Counted from the stretch's first letter, positions 17,067 through 26,132 are shown. The stretch: DNA of 64,000 bases from Streptomyces sp. 6-11-2 (GCF_006540305.1 NZ_BJOR01000001.1:4340001-4404000); one strand, 5' to 3'. Notes: a model not told the origin generated them from the letters alone. A program made the numbers and translations.

Positions 17067-17245
17067 ACGAACCGTTGGCATGGTTCAAGTCCAGCTACAG
17101 CGACTCGCAGGGCGGCGCCTGCGTCGAAGTCGCCGCCTCTCCCCGCACCATCCACGTCCGTGACTCCAAACTCGGCGGTGACAGCCCGCGCTTCGCGGTG
17201 AACGCCGACGCCTGGTCAGAGTTCCTTGCGTACGCCGCTCACTGA
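17063..17245 (+). CDS. DUF397 small partner protein
   Basis: The 60-aa protein has the DUF397 pattern: WFKSSYSDSQGGACVEVA, then VRDSKLGG and AWSEFLAYA. In characterised Streptomyces pairs the DUF397 protein acts together with the adjacent XRE-DUF5753 regulator and modulates its activity. It overlaps that gene by ATGA. Its last 30 bp overlap the 3' end of the convergent MFS gene. Confidence 0.92.
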   Translation: MNEPLAWFKSSYSDSQGGACVEVAASPRTIHVRDSKLGGDSPRFAVNADAWSEFLAYAAH

Positions 17246-18466
17246 GATCAGCAGCGCGATCGCCGCCGCCGTCACCGGGACCGCGTAACCCGCCGTCGCC
17301 GAGACGTGCTCGACCATCCAGCCACCGGTCGCGCTGCCGCAGGCGATGCCGCCGAGCAGGCCGGTCACCGCGAGGGTCATGCCCTCGTTGAGGCGGCCCT
17401 CGGGGGAGCGCCGCTGGACCAGGGTCATGTTGGTGACCATGGTGGGCGCCGTCGCCGTACCCGCGACGAGCAGCGCCGCGGACAGTGCGAGCAGGGAACC
17501 GGTCAGCGCGGCGGCCAGCAGCGGCAGGGTCATGAGGGCCGTCATCGCCGCCACGCACCACGGCAGTCGCCGTCCGGCCGGGCCCGCCGGTCGCAGGGCC
17601 CCGTACACCAGCCCGGCCACGCACGAACCGGCCGCCTGGAGGCCGAGTGCCACGCCTGCCACCGACCGATGACCCTGCTCGTCCGCGAACGCCACGGTGA
17701 CGACCTCCATCGCGCCGAACACCGCGCCCATGGCGAGGCACACAGCGAGCTGGCCCGGCATACCGGGGGCGCGCAGAGGCGCCCGCGCGGGAGTGCGGGG
17801 ACTCGGCGGCGGCTCGGTCGAGCGCTGGGCGGTGAACAGAAGGATGCCGGTCAGCAGGAGTACGGCACCGACCAGCGTGCCGGACTCAGGGAAGAACGTC
17901 CCGGTGAGGAAGGCCGCGAGGACCGGGCCGAGCATGAAGCACAGCTCGTCCGCGGCCTGTTCGAAGGAGTTGGCGGTGTGCAGGGCCTCGGGGTCGGACC
18001 GCAGCAGGTGCGCCCAGCGGGCACGGGACATTCCGCCGGTGTTGGGGGTGGTCGCGGTGGCGGCGTACGCGGCGAACAGGGTCCAGTCGGGGGCGTCGTA
18101 GCGCACGCACAGCAGGAGGGCCAGGCTGCCCAGGACCGCGCAGACGGTGGCGGGCACGGCGATCCGGGCCTGCCCGTACCGGTCCACCAGCCGGGCGACC
18201 CAGGGGGCGGTCACCGCGGTCGCCGCGAGGCCGGTGGCGGTGACGGCGCCGGCCAGCGCGTACGAGCCGCGCGCACCGGCGATCATGACGACCGCGCTCA
18301 CGCCGAACATGCCCGACGGCAGCCGGGCTATCAGGTTCCCGGCGGTGAAGGCGCGGGTGCCGGGGAGGGCGAACAGACGGCGGTAGGGGGCGAGTAGGGA
18401 GGCGCGACCTTCCCCGGAGGCCGGCGCGGGGGCCGAGGCGGCGGACGGGACAGGGATTTTCGGCAT
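17216..18466 (-). CDS. MFS transporter (12-helix exporter)
   Basis: The 416-aa integral membrane protein has about twelve hydrophobic segments in two halves. It carries a typical MFS loop (APWVARLVDRYGQARIA between helices 2 and 3) and an intracellular Pro/Arg-rich loop near the middle. I chose ATG 18466 (MPKIPVPS). The upstream extension is Arg-rich and overlaps the LysR promoter. It is divergent from the LysR regulator by 83 bp, a classic arrangement in which the regulator controls the exporter. Substrate unknown. The 3' end overlaps the DUF397 gene. Confidence 0.85.
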   Translation of the reverse strand: MPKIPVPSAASAPAPASGEGRASLLAPYRRLFALPGTRAFTAGNLIARLPSGMFGVSAVVMIAGARGSYALAGAVTATGLAATAVTAPWVARLVDRYGQARIAVPATVCAVLGSLALLLCVRYDAPDWTLFAAYAATATTPNTGGMSRARWAHLLRSDPEALHTANSFEQAADELCFMLGPVLAAFLTGTFFPESGTLVGAVLLLTGILLFTAQRSTEPPPSPRTPARAPLRAPGMPGQLAVCLAMGAVFGAMEVVTVAFADEQGHRSVAGVALGLQAAGSCVAGLVYGALRPAGPAGRRLPWCVAAMTALMTLPLLAAALTGSLLALSAALLVAGTATAPTMVTNMTLVQRRSPEGRLNEGMTLAVTGLLGGIACGSATGGWMVEHVSATAGYAVPVTAAAIALLISVSGVRKEL

Positions 18467-18549
18467 GCCGTCACCGTCGCCCCTGCGCTGAGCTGCGGTC
18501 CAACACCTGATCGGATGCGATTGACGCACCTGCGTTGTAAGTTCGGCCG

Positions 18550-19551
18550 GTGCCTGCCGAACCCGGACCGCCGTCCCTCTTCGCCGAGGGGATCGCCCCC
18601 CGTCTGCTGCGTGCCTTCGTCATCGTCGCCGAGGAACTGCACTTCACGCGCGCCGCCGCACGGCTGTACGTCGCGCAGCAGGCCCTCAGCCGGGATATCC
18701 GCCGACTGGAGCGGGAGTTGGGTGCCGTGCTGTTCGTACGGACCACGCGGCAGGTCACACTGACCGCCGAGGGTGCCCGGCTGCTGCCGTACGCCCGCCG
18801 GGTGCTCCAGGCGCAGCGCGCGCTGCTCGACGCCTTCGGCCGGGGTGAGCCGGAACGGCCGCTGCTCGTCGACGTCAACAGCCCGGGGCTGTTCGGGGAG
18901 CGGGTGCTGGACCGGGCGCGGTCCCGGGTCCCGCACCTCGAACTGATGACCCGCTTCGAGAGCGGTCTGACCGGTGCCGCCGCCGAGATCCTGGCCGGCC
19001 GTCTCGACGCGTCGTTCGGACGGTTCGCCGGGCTCGATCCCGTGGTCCGGCGGGGACTGCTGCACGAGCCCGTGCGGTACGAGCGGATGGCCGTCATCCT
19101 GCCCGAGGGGCACCGGCTCGCGGACCTGGAGCAGGTGCCGCTCGGCGCCCTGGCGGGGGAGACCGTGTACGCGGGCGCGGGCAATCCGCGCACGCTGGAG
19201 TGGACCGACCTCGCGCGTGAGCTGTTCGAGGGGCGCGGCATCAGTCTCGCGCCGCCGGCTCCGCTCGCGATCGGCGTGGCCGAGTTCCGGCGGATCATGG
19301 CCAAGCACAGGAACCCGATTCTCGCCGTGGTCGACTTTCCGGCGATGCCTCAGACGGTTCTGCGGCCTCTCGTCGAACCCGTTCCGCTGTCGCCGGTGTC
19401 GCTGGTGTGGCGAAAAGGCCAGGTTCACCCAGGATTGGATGCGCTCAGGCGTTCTGCCACCGAACTGGCGCACGAGAAAGGATGGTTGCGCAAGCCGGTG
19501 GAGGGGTGGATTCCGGCCATGGACGCGGTCGTGATGGGTGCACACATCTGA
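18550..19551 (+). CDS. LysR-family transcriptional regulator
   Basis: 333 aa. The N-terminal winged helix-turn-helix (about 15-80) has LLRAFVIVAEELHFTRAAARLYVAQQALSRDIRRLERELG in family positions. The effector-binding domain follows. GTG 18550 starts it close to a TAAGTT box, and the transcript may be leaderless. It lies divergent from the MFS gene and probably regulates it through sites in the 83-bp gap, where TTGACGCACCTGCGTTGTAA contains a T-N11-A style element. Inducer unknown. Confidence 0.9.
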   Translation: MPAEPGPPSLFAEGIAPRLLRAFVIVAEELHFTRAAARLYVAQQALSRDIRRLERELGAVLFVRTTRQVTLTAEGARLLPYARRVLQAQRALLDAFGRGEPERPLLVDVNSPGLFGERVLDRARSRVPHLELMTRFESGLTGAAAEILAGRLDASFGRFAGLDPVVRRGLLHEPVRYERMAVILPEGHRLADLEQVPLGALAGETVYAGAGNPRTLEWTDLARELFEGRGISLAPPAPLAIGVAEFRRIMAKHRNPILAVVDFPAMPQTVLRPLVEPVPLSPVSLVWRKGQVHPGLDALRRSATELAHEKGWLRKPVEGWIPAMDAVVMGAHI

Positions 19552-19710
19552 GACCCATCTCCATGGCATGGCCACATGCGATACATTCGGGGCCCCGGGT
19601 GCACTGTGATAAAGGGGGCGCTCGGGCCGGGTGGGGGTCCTGGCCCGACGACAGTACGTAGGCCCGGATTCGTCGCCCACCTGGAAGTCATGCCCCTGGG
19701 GGGGAAGCAC

Positions 19711-21090
19711 GTGCGCGTCGACAAATGGCCAGATCACGCCCAACCGAGCGGCTCCGGATTTTCATCCGGGGACGGTCGGCAGACGGCCGGGGCCGCGGAC
19801 CCGAGCGAGTCGCCCATATCCGGTGATGCCCTCGGCACGGAACCGGATTCAGGCCACCCCGCCGAAACGGCGCCGGGTTCCGGTGACCGGGGTGCGTGGC
19901 CGGATGCCGCCGGGCGGACGGCGGCCTGGCCGACGGCCGGTCCTGGCGGTGCGCGGAGACGCCCGCAAGGAGTCGGCGAGGACCGGGGGCAGGGCCCGGC
20001 GGCGGGCTCCTGGTTCGACAAGGGCCGCACCGCCGACCCGGAGGCCGCTGCGGAGACCCGGGTACTGCCCGGGTCGGAACCGATGGCGGACACCTGGATG
20101 ACGGCCGACCCGGAGGCCGCTGCGGAGACGCGGCTGCTCCCCGGATCGACGGCTGCCGCCGAGACGCAGATGCTGCCTGGAACGGCTGCCGCCGCTGAGA
20201 CGCAGATGCTCCCCGGACCCGCGGCCGCGGCGGAGACCCAGTTGCTGTCCGGAGCGCCGGGCGCCGCGGCACCCGGGGCGTCGGCAGGCGCGGGCACCGG
20301 CCCCCTGCGGGTGCAGGTCGAGGACCCCTGGGAGACCCACGACCCGCACGAGGTCACCGTGCAGCTCGACGCCGTGAGCCTGCGGCCGGGCGGCACCCTC
20401 GGCTCGGCCGGCCCCGCCGGCAAGGAGGCCGACCGGCCCGTCTTCGTCGACGAGTCCGGCCGCCGCAGCCGCCGCTTCCGCCGGCTCGGCATGGCCATCG
20501 GCCTCGCCTGCGCGGTCTACGCGGTCGTCATCGTCGTCACCCTGCTGTCCGGCAACGCCGCCGCCCCCTGGGTACCGGTCCCGGTTCCGGGCGCCGACGA
20601 CCAGCCGGCGAGCAAGGTCAAGGAGTCCCCGCGGCAGTCGGATGCCACGAGCCCGTCCCCGGACTCCAGCGGTTCGCCCGAGGCCACCACCGACCCCTCC
20701 GCCCCCACCGTCCCGAGCGCCGGTGTGAACCCGCCCGCGGGATCCACCGCCGTATCGGGAGCCCCGGCCGTGTCCGGCGGGACGCCCGCCGCGCCGAGCA
20801 ACCCCGCGCCCTCGGTGTCCAGCACGAAGAAGGCCCCGGACGGTCCGTCCGCGTCCGCCGATCCCGGGGACAACACGCCCCCGGACACCAAGACGCCGCC
20901 GCCCGACCCGAACTCGCCCGACCCGACCCCGTCCGGTTCCGGCAGGCCGCCCACCTCCGACCCCGGCGGCAGCGGCGTCACCACCAACAATGCCGGGGGA
21001 GCCCCCACGGCGAACCCCGTCGCCACCAGCGGCCGGGCCGCCGACCGGCCCGGCGTCACACCCGACCACTCTCCGGAGAACGTCCTCTGA
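19711..21090 (+). CDS. Large disordered single-pass membrane protein, first gene of an envelope operon
   Basis: 459 aa from GTG 19711, with GGGGGGAAG upstream. The longer open frame above lacks a ribosome site. The N-terminal about 250 residues are cytoplasmic and low in complexity. They hold an imperfect ten-residue repeat of the type AAAETQMLPG repeated about five times (20040-20250). One helix follows (LACAVYAVVIVVTLLSG, near 20505-20560), then a long external Pro/Ser/Thr-rich tail. No enzyme domain is visible. Its TGA overlaps the next ATG (21090), so it is coupled to the deacetylase-glycosyltransferase. A scaffolding or regulatory role is inference. Confidence 0.75.
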   Translation: MRVDKWPDHAQPSGSGFSSGDGRQTAGAADPSESPISGDALGTEPDSGHPAETAPGSGDRGAWPDAAGRTAAWPTAGPGGARRRPQGVGEDRGQGPAAGSWFDKGRTADPEAAAETRVLPGSEPMADTWMTADPEAAAETRLLPGSTAAAETQMLPGTAAAAETQMLPGPAAAAETQLLSGAPGAAAPGASAGAGTGPLRVQVEDPWETHDPHEVTVQLDAVSLRPGGTLGSAGPAGKEADRPVFVDESGRRSRRFRRLGMAIGLACAVYAVVIVVTLLSGNAAAPWVPVPVPGADDQPASKVKESPRQSDATSPSPDSSGSPEATTDPSAPTVPSAGVNPPAGSTAVSGAPAVSGGTPAAPSNPAPSVSSTKKAPDGPSASADPGDNTPPDTKTPPPDPNSPDPTPSGSGRPPTSDPGGSGVTTNNAGGAPTANPVATSGRAADRPGVTPDHSPENVL

Positions 21091-23318
21091 TGGCCTCCCG
21101 TTCCAACCGTCGCCGTTCCACCAGAGGCGACGGGCGATCACAGCGTGCCCCGGCACACGTCAATCTGCGACGCCGCCGGCTGCCCATGCGCTGGGTGCTC
21201 CCCGTCATGCTGCTGGTCGCCATGACCGCGATGCTGATGCTGCGCGGCTATGTGCACAGCGAGATCCTCGCCGACTACCGCATCAGGCCCGAGGTCGCCT
21301 ACGACAAGGTGCCCGAGGAGATCCTCGAGGGCGGCCCGGTCATCGACACCCGCAGTGGCAAGACCGCCAGCCTGAGCGTGCCCAAGCACCGGCTCGTCCT
21401 CACCTTCGACGACGGTCCCGACCCCGAGTGGACCCCCAAGGTGCTCGACGTGCTCAAGAAGCACCACGCGCACGGGGTCTTCTTCATCACCGGCACCATG
21501 GCCTCGCAGTACCCGGACCTGGTGAAGCGCATCGTGCGCGAGGGACACGAGATCGGGCTGCACACCTTCAACCACCCCGACCTGTCCTACAAGTCCCCCG
21601 GTGGCATCGACTGGCAGCTGTCCCAGAACCAGATGGCCCTGGAGGGCGCCGCCGGCATCCGCACGTCGCTGTTCCGGCCGCCGTACTCGTCCTTCGCCGA
21701 CGCGATGGACAACGCGTCCTGGCCGGTCACCAAGTACATCGGCTCCCGCGGTTACCTCACGGTCCTCAACAACACCGACAGTGAGGACTGGCAGAAGCCG
21801 GGTGTCGACGAGATCATCCGCAGGGCCACCCCGAAGCACGGCGACGGCGCCATCGTCCTGATGCACGACTCCGGTGGCGACCGGCACCAGACCGTCGAGG
21901 CGCTCGACAGGTTCCTGCCCGAACTCCAGGCCAGGGGCTACAAGTTCCAGAACCTCACCGAGGCCCTCGGCGCACCCAGCGCGCACACCCCGGTCACCGG
22001 CGCGGAGCTGTGGAAGGGCCGGGCCTGGATCTTCCTGGTCCAGGCCTCGGACGAACTCACCGGCGTGCTGGTCGTCGGCCTCGCCGTCATCGGCTCCCTC
22101 GTCCTCGTCCGCTTCGGCCTGATGCTGCTGCTCTCGGGGGCGCACGCCCGCCGGGTGCGCAAGAAGAACTTCCGCTGGGGCCCCGATACGCCGATCACCC
22201 GGCCGGTGTCGGTCCTCGTCCCGGCGTACAACGAGGCCAAGTGCATCGAGAACACGGTGCGTTCACTCGTCGCGAGCGACCATCCGATCGAGGTGCTCGT
22301 CATCGACGACGGCTCCAGCGACGGCACGGCGCGCATCGTCGAGAACCTGAACCTGCCGGGCGTGCGGGTCATCCGGCAGCTCAACGCGGGCAAGCCGGCC
22401 GCGCTCAACCGGGGCCTGGCCAACGCCCGTTACGACATCATCGTGATGATGGACGGCGACACCGTGTTCGAGCCGTCCACCATCCGCGAGCTGGTGCAGC
22501 CCTTCGCCGACCCGAAGGTCGGCGCGGTCGCCGGCAACGCCAAGGTGGGCAACAAGGACTCGCTCATCGGGGCCTGGCAGCACATCGAGTACGTGATGGG
22601 CTTCAACCTCGACCGCCGGATGTACGACATCCTCGGCTGCATGCCGACCATCCCCGGAGCGGTCGGCGCCTTCCGGCGCAGCGCGCTGGAGCGGGTCGGC
22701 GGCATGAGCGAGGACACGCTCGCCGAGGACACCGACGTCACCATGGCACTGCACCGCGACGGCTGGCGGGTGGTGTACGCGGAGAACGCCCGCGCCTGGA
22801 CCGAGGCCCCGGAGTCCGTGCAGCAGCTGTGGTCCCAGCGCTACCGCTGGTCGTACGGCACCATGCAGGCGATCTGGAAGCACCGCCGGGCCGTCGTGGA
22901 GCGCGGCCCCTCGGGCCGCTTCGGCCGCGTCGGACTGCCGTTCGTCTCCCTGTTCATGGTGGTGGCCCCGCTGCTGGCCCCGCTGATCGACGTCTTCCTG
23001 CTGTACGGGCTGGTGTTCGGCCCCACGGAGAAGACCGTCGGCGCCTGGCTCGGCGTCCTGGCGGTGCAGGCGATCTGCGCCGCGTACGCCTTCCGGCTGG
23101 ACCGCGAGCGGATGAGCCACCTCATCTCGCTGCCGCTCCAGCAGATTCTCTATCGGCAACTGATGTACGTCGTCCTGCTCCGGTCCTGGATGACGGCGCT
23201 CACCGGCGGTCGGCTGCGCTGGCAGAAACTGCGGCGCACCGGCGTGGTGGAGGCGCCGGGTTCGATCCCGCAACAGCGGGCGACGGGCAGCGGCAGTGAA
23301 CGGAGGCCCGTCGGATGA
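21090..23318 (+). CDS. Fused polysaccharide deacetylase (NodB/CE4) and family 2 glycosyltransferase
   Basis: 742-aa bifunctional membrane protein. After an N-terminal anchor (WVLPVMLLVAMTAMLML) comes a CE4 deacetylase with LTFDDGPDPEWTP, GLHTFNHPDLS and a later LMHDSGG. A central membrane segment leads to a GT2 domain with VLVPAYNEA, VLVIDDGSSDGT, MMDGDT, AEDTDVTM and the processive QRYRWSYG motif. C-terminal helices follow. The layout resembles NodC/NodB or PgaC/PgaB fused in one chain, suggesting synthesis and partial de-N-acetylation of a beta-linked amino-sugar polymer. The next gene, an acyltransferase, overlaps by ATGA and may O-acylate the product. Confidence 0.92.
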   Translation: MASRSNRRRSTRGDGRSQRAPAHVNLRRRRLPMRWVLPVMLLVAMTAMLMLRGYVHSEILADYRIRPEVAYDKVPEEILEGGPVIDTRSGKTASLSVPKHRLVLTFDDGPDPEWTPKVLDVLKKHHAHGVFFITGTMASQYPDLVKRIVREGHEIGLHTFNHPDLSYKSPGGIDWQLSQNQMALEGAAGIRTSLFRPPYSSFADAMDNASWPVTKYIGSRGYLTVLNNTDSEDWQKPGVDEIIRRATPKHGDGAIVLMHDSGGDRHQTVEALDRFLPELQARGYKFQNLTEALGAPSAHTPVTGAELWKGRAWIFLVQASDELTGVLVVGLAVIGSLVLVRFGLMLLLSGAHARRVRKKNFRWGPDTPITRPVSVLVPAYNEAKCIENTVRSLVASDHPIEVLVIDDGSSDGTARIVENLNLPGVRVIRQLNAGKPAALNRGLANARYDIIVMMDGDTVFEPSTIRELVQPFADPKVGAVAGNAKVGNKDSLIGAWQHIEYVMGFNLDRRMYDILGCMPTIPGAVGAFRRSALERVGGMSEDTLAEDTDVTMALHRDGWRVVYAENARAWTEAPESVQQLWSQRYRWSYGTMQAIWKHRRAVVERGPSGRFGRVGLPFVSLFMVVAPLLAPLIDVFLLYGLVFGPTEKTVGAWLGVLAVQAICAAYAFRLDRERMSHLISLPLQQILYRQLMYVVLLRSWMTALTGGRLRWQKLRRTGVVEAPGSIPQQRATGSGSERRPVG

Positions 23319-24820
23319 CGGCACACGAGTACGGGACCGCGGACGGCACACCGCCGCCGGGCGTACCGGGGACGCCCTCGGGCCCGGGCCCCGGTTACGG
23401 TTCCTCGGTACCCGCCAACTCGGGGCCCGCCCCCGGGAGCTGGCCCTACGGGGACGCGACGGGGACGACGGCCGGTACCGCGGGCGGGTACCCGGCCGGG
23501 GCCACGACCGGGACCACGGCCGGTTGGCCGTACGACGGTGCCGGCGACGTGAGGATCCCCGCGCAGAAGACGGCGGACGCGGTGCACGGGGCGGTGCCGG
23601 CGGACACCACCGGCGCCGACTCGACCGGCGCGACCGGTGGGGCCGACCCGGCCGGCGCGGAGAAGAAGCCGGCGGTCCCCGGCCGTGACCGCTATCTGGA
23701 CCTGCTGCGCTCCATCGCCCTGGTGCGTGTGGTGGCGTACCACCTCTTCGGCTGGGCCTGGCTGTCGGTCCTCTTCCCGTCCATGGGCGTGATGTTCGCG
23801 CTGGCGGGCTCGCTCATGGCGCGCTCGCTCAACCGTCCCGCCCTGTCCGTGATCAAGAGCAGGGTGCGCAGACTGCTGCCCCCGCTGTGGGTGTTCAGCG
23901 CGCTGATGCTCGGGATCCTGTTCGTGCAGGGCTGGAGTCCGGCGAAGGACCCGGACCTCGGGGGCCATCTCTGGGGCCCGATCAGCGTGTTCAACTACCT
24001 GGTGCCGATCGGCGCCCCGCCGTACCCCTTGAGCATCGGCTCCGAGTCCGGGCTGCTGGAGAGCAGTTGGGCGGACCAGGCGGCGGGTCCGCTGTGGTAT
24101 CTGCGGGCCTACCTGTGGTTCGTGCTCGCCTCCCCGCTGCTGCTGTGGGCGTTCCGCCGGGTGCCGTGGGCGACCCTGCTGTTCCCGCTGGCGCTCACCG
24201 CCGTGGTCGGCACCGGGCTGGTCACCATCCCCGGCGAGACCGGCAACGCGGTCCAGGACTTCGCCGTGTACGGCAGCTGCTGGGTGCTCGGCTTCGCCCA
24301 CAACAACGGCATGCTGAAGCAGATCCCGCGCTATGCGGCCGTGTCCGGCGCGGCGGCGTTGATGGCGTTCGGCCTGTGGTGGGCGTCCGGCCACCTCGGC
24401 TCCGAGGGCTGGGACCTGAACGACATCCCGCTCGCGCAGGCGACCTGGTCGTTCGGCATCGTGGTGATCCTGTTGCAGTACTCGCCGTCGTGGCAGACGC
24501 TGCCGGGCCGGCTGGCCAAGTGGGACAAGCTCATCACCCTCTCCAACAACCGAGCGGTGACGATCTACCTCTGGCACAACCTGCTCATCATGGCGACGGT
24601 GCCGATCCTCGACCTGGCCTACGACCTGCCCTTCATGCAGAGCGACGCGGCCTCGTCGTGGCTGGACTCGACGGAACTCTTCTGGCAGTTCGTGCTCGTC
24701 TGGCCGCTGATAGGCCTGGCCATACTGTCCGTCGGCTGGGTCGAGGACCTGGCGGCGAAGCGCAAGCCCCGGCTGTGGCCGAACGGGGCGAAGAAGAAGC
24801 GGGCGGCGAGGGCTCACTGA
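23315..24820 (+). CDS. Membrane acyltransferase (acyltransferase family 3)
   Basis: 501 aa. A Gly/Pro/Thr-rich, probably disordered N-terminus of about 120 residues precedes a ten-helix Acyltransferase_3 domain. That domain opens with RDRYLDLLRSIALVRVVAYH, holding the R...H motif of the family, and has VMFALAGSLMARSLNR. Family members O-acetylate or succinylate extracellular polysaccharides. It is coupled by ATGA overlap to the deacetylase-glycosyltransferase and closed by a strong terminator, so it is the last gene of the operon. Confidence 0.88.
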   Translation: MTAHEYGTADGTPPPGVPGTPSGPGPGYGSSVPANSGPAPGSWPYGDATGTTAGTAGGYPAGATTGTTAGWPYDGAGDVRIPAQKTADAVHGAVPADTTGADSTGATGGADPAGAEKKPAVPGRDRYLDLLRSIALVRVVAYHLFGWAWLSVLFPSMGVMFALAGSLMARSLNRPALSVIKSRVRRLLPPLWVFSALMLGILFVQGWSPAKDPDLGGHLWGPISVFNYLVPIGAPPYPLSIGSESGLLESSWADQAAGPLWYLRAYLWFVLASPLLLWAFRRVPWATLLFPLALTAVVGTGLVTIPGETGNAVQDFAVYGSCWVLGFAHNNGMLKQIPRYAAVSGAAALMAFGLWWASGHLGSEGWDLNDIPLAQATWSFGIVVILLQYSPSWQTLPGRLAKWDKLITLSNNRAVTIYLWHNLLIMATVPILDLAYDLPFMQSDAASSWLDSTELFWQFVLVWPLIGLAILSVGWVEDLAAKRKPRLWPNGAKKKRAARAH

Positions 24821-24846
24821 GCCGGGCCCGCTGAGCCGGGTTCGCC

Positions 24847-24893
24847 GAGCCGGGTGCCCCGCGTCCTTCGGGCGCGGGGCACCCGGCTCTTTG
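24847..24893 (+). terminator. Strong terminator of the polysaccharide operon
   Basis: A 17-bp perfect stem (24847-24863 with 24873-24889) with a 9-nt loop is followed by TTT. Confidence 0.9.
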
Positions 24894-25000
24894 CCGGGCA
24901 TGGAGTCGTCGGAGTGCCGCCGGGCTCTGGCCAACGCGCGTAGACGGGCGCATCATGGGGGTGCTTTGTGCGCACAACCCTCGCACTGAAATTGTCATGC

Positions 25001-25059
25001 ACGCGTCATTCAGCTCATGCGACGTGTGCGTGCACGCCCATTCACGCGCGTCATTCAGC
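25001..25059 (+). promoter_or_regulatory. Direct repeats upstream of the Cys-rich operon
   Basis: CGCGTCATTCAGC occurs at about 25002-25014 and again at 25047-25059, 45 bp apart. The segment between contains CATGCGACGTGTGCGTGCACG. The repeats lie just before the ribosome site at 25063. They could be regulator half-sites or promoter elements. This is the only AT-richer patch in the gap. Confidence 0.4.
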
Positions 25060-25078
25060 GACAAAGGGAGACGGCACG

Positions 25079-25501
25079 ATGGCTTGCGGATCGACCAGCC
25101 TATGGGCCGGTGAAACGAGCTGGTTCTGTTGCGGATCCTCCTGGGGTCCGTGCGGCAGCGCGGGCGGCGGCGCCTGCGGCAACTGCCGGTCCAGCGCGAA
25201 TCACGGCGCCTGGCCCAACGCGTCACAGGCATGCTGGGACATCACCCGGCCCGACCTGTGCGGCGAGAGCATCCCCAGACGCGGCTGCGGTGCGGTGATG
25301 AACATCAGACACCAGTGCTCCGGCGCCACCGTCTGCATCACGATCACCGACTGCGGACCGCGCACCAAGGACTGGTGCGGCGAGGCCACCTGCTGCAACG
25401 GCGCCTGCCGCACCAACCGCGTCCTGGACCTGACCCCGGCCGCCTTCTCGGCGATCGGCAACCTCAGCTCCGGCAAGCTGCCGGTCTACATCTACGAGTG
25501 A
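25079..25501 (+). CDS. Sixteen-cysteine protein with RlpA/expansin-like double-psi barrel pattern
   Basis: 140 aa from ATG 25079, with AAAGGGAG 8 nt upstream. Sixteen Cys (over 11%) are spread through the chain. The first half is Cys/Gly/Trp-rich (WFCCGSSWGPCG). The second half has ITITDCGPRT and RVLDLTPAAFSAIG, which resemble the two conserved strands of RlpA/expansin-type double-psi beta-barrels. There is no signal peptide, although such Cys-rich barrels are normally extracellular. The next gene, 13 bp away, encodes a Tat substrate and the third a MauE-like protein. Co-export through Tat and oxidative folding by the MauE-like protein would fit, but is inference. Confidence 0.8.
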   Translation: MACGSTSLWAGETSWFCCGSSWGPCGSAGGGACGNCRSSANHGAWPNASQACWDITRPDLCGESIPRRGCGAVMNIRHQCSGATVCITITDCGPRTKDWCGEATCCNGACRTNRVLDLTPAAFSAIGNLSSGKLPVYIYE

Positions 25502-25514
25502 GGGGGAGTTCGTC

Positions 25515-26132
25515 ATGACGTACCGTCAGAAGGACGACGGCGGCCTGGGCCGCCGTCGCTTCCTCACCACGGCCGCCCTCACCGGCGCCACCATCGTCGG
25601 CGCGTCCGCCCTCGGCGGCTTCGACGCCGACGCGGCCTTCGCCGCCGAGCCGTCGCTCGACCCGGCGATCCCCAAGTCGACGTTCGTGGAAGGCCGGATC
25701 ACCGGCATCACCGGCAGTGTCCTGGAAGTCGCGGGATCCTACGGTGACCACGCCCGGGTACAGCTGACCAACGTCACCAGCGTCTGGAAGGTCCGGCCCA
25801 CCACCGCGGCCGAGATCGAGATCGGGGACGGGCTGTACGCGCGGGGCGTCCCGATGCCGGACGGCACCGTCGCCGCCGACGCGGTGTGGGTGAACATCGT
25901 GAACATCGACACCACGATCCGCGGCATCGCGAAGAACCGCGTGCACTTCTCCCACGGGCAGCACGAAATCGTCGGCCACGTGCGTCAGGACACGACGAAC
26001 GCCTCCTACGCGGGTCGTGCGCTCACCTCGGACCTGTCCCGGCTGCGCATCGGGCAGAGCGCCCAGGTGCTCGGCGCCTGGCGGCCGTTCGACAACTCGG
26101 TGGACGTCGTCCGTATCTCCGTCGGGCACTGA
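25515..26132 (+). CDS. Tat-exported protein of unknown function
   Basis: 205 aa. The N-terminus has a twin-arginine signal (GLGRRRFLTTAALTGATIVG) ending in an alanine-rich cleavage region near residue 43 (AAFAAEPS). The mature part looks like two OB/beta-barrel repeats of DUF5666 flavour: FVEGRITGITGSVLEVAG with IGDGLYARG, and VHFSHGQHEIVGHVRQD with IGQSAQVLGAW. ATG 25515 has AGGGGGAG upstream. It is the middle gene of a three-gene operon and could carry the leaderless Cys-rich protein across the membrane. That is a hypothesis. Confidence 0.8.
   Translation: MTYRQKDDGGLGRRRFLTTAALTGATIVGASALGGFDADAAFAAEPSLDPAIPKSTFVEGRITGITGSVLEVAGSYGDHARVQLTNVTSVWKVRPTTAAEIEIGDGLYARGVPMPDGTVAADAVWVNIVNIDTTIRGIAKNRVHFSHGQHEIVGHVRQDTTNASYAGRALTSDLSRLRIGQSAQVLGAWRPFDNSVDVVRISVGH

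Noticed and set aside
25079..25501. Methylamine dehydrogenase light chain
   Set aside because: It is rich in Cys and near a MauE-like gene, but lacks a signal peptide and the expected Trp-containing cofactor motifs, and no heavy chain gene is present.
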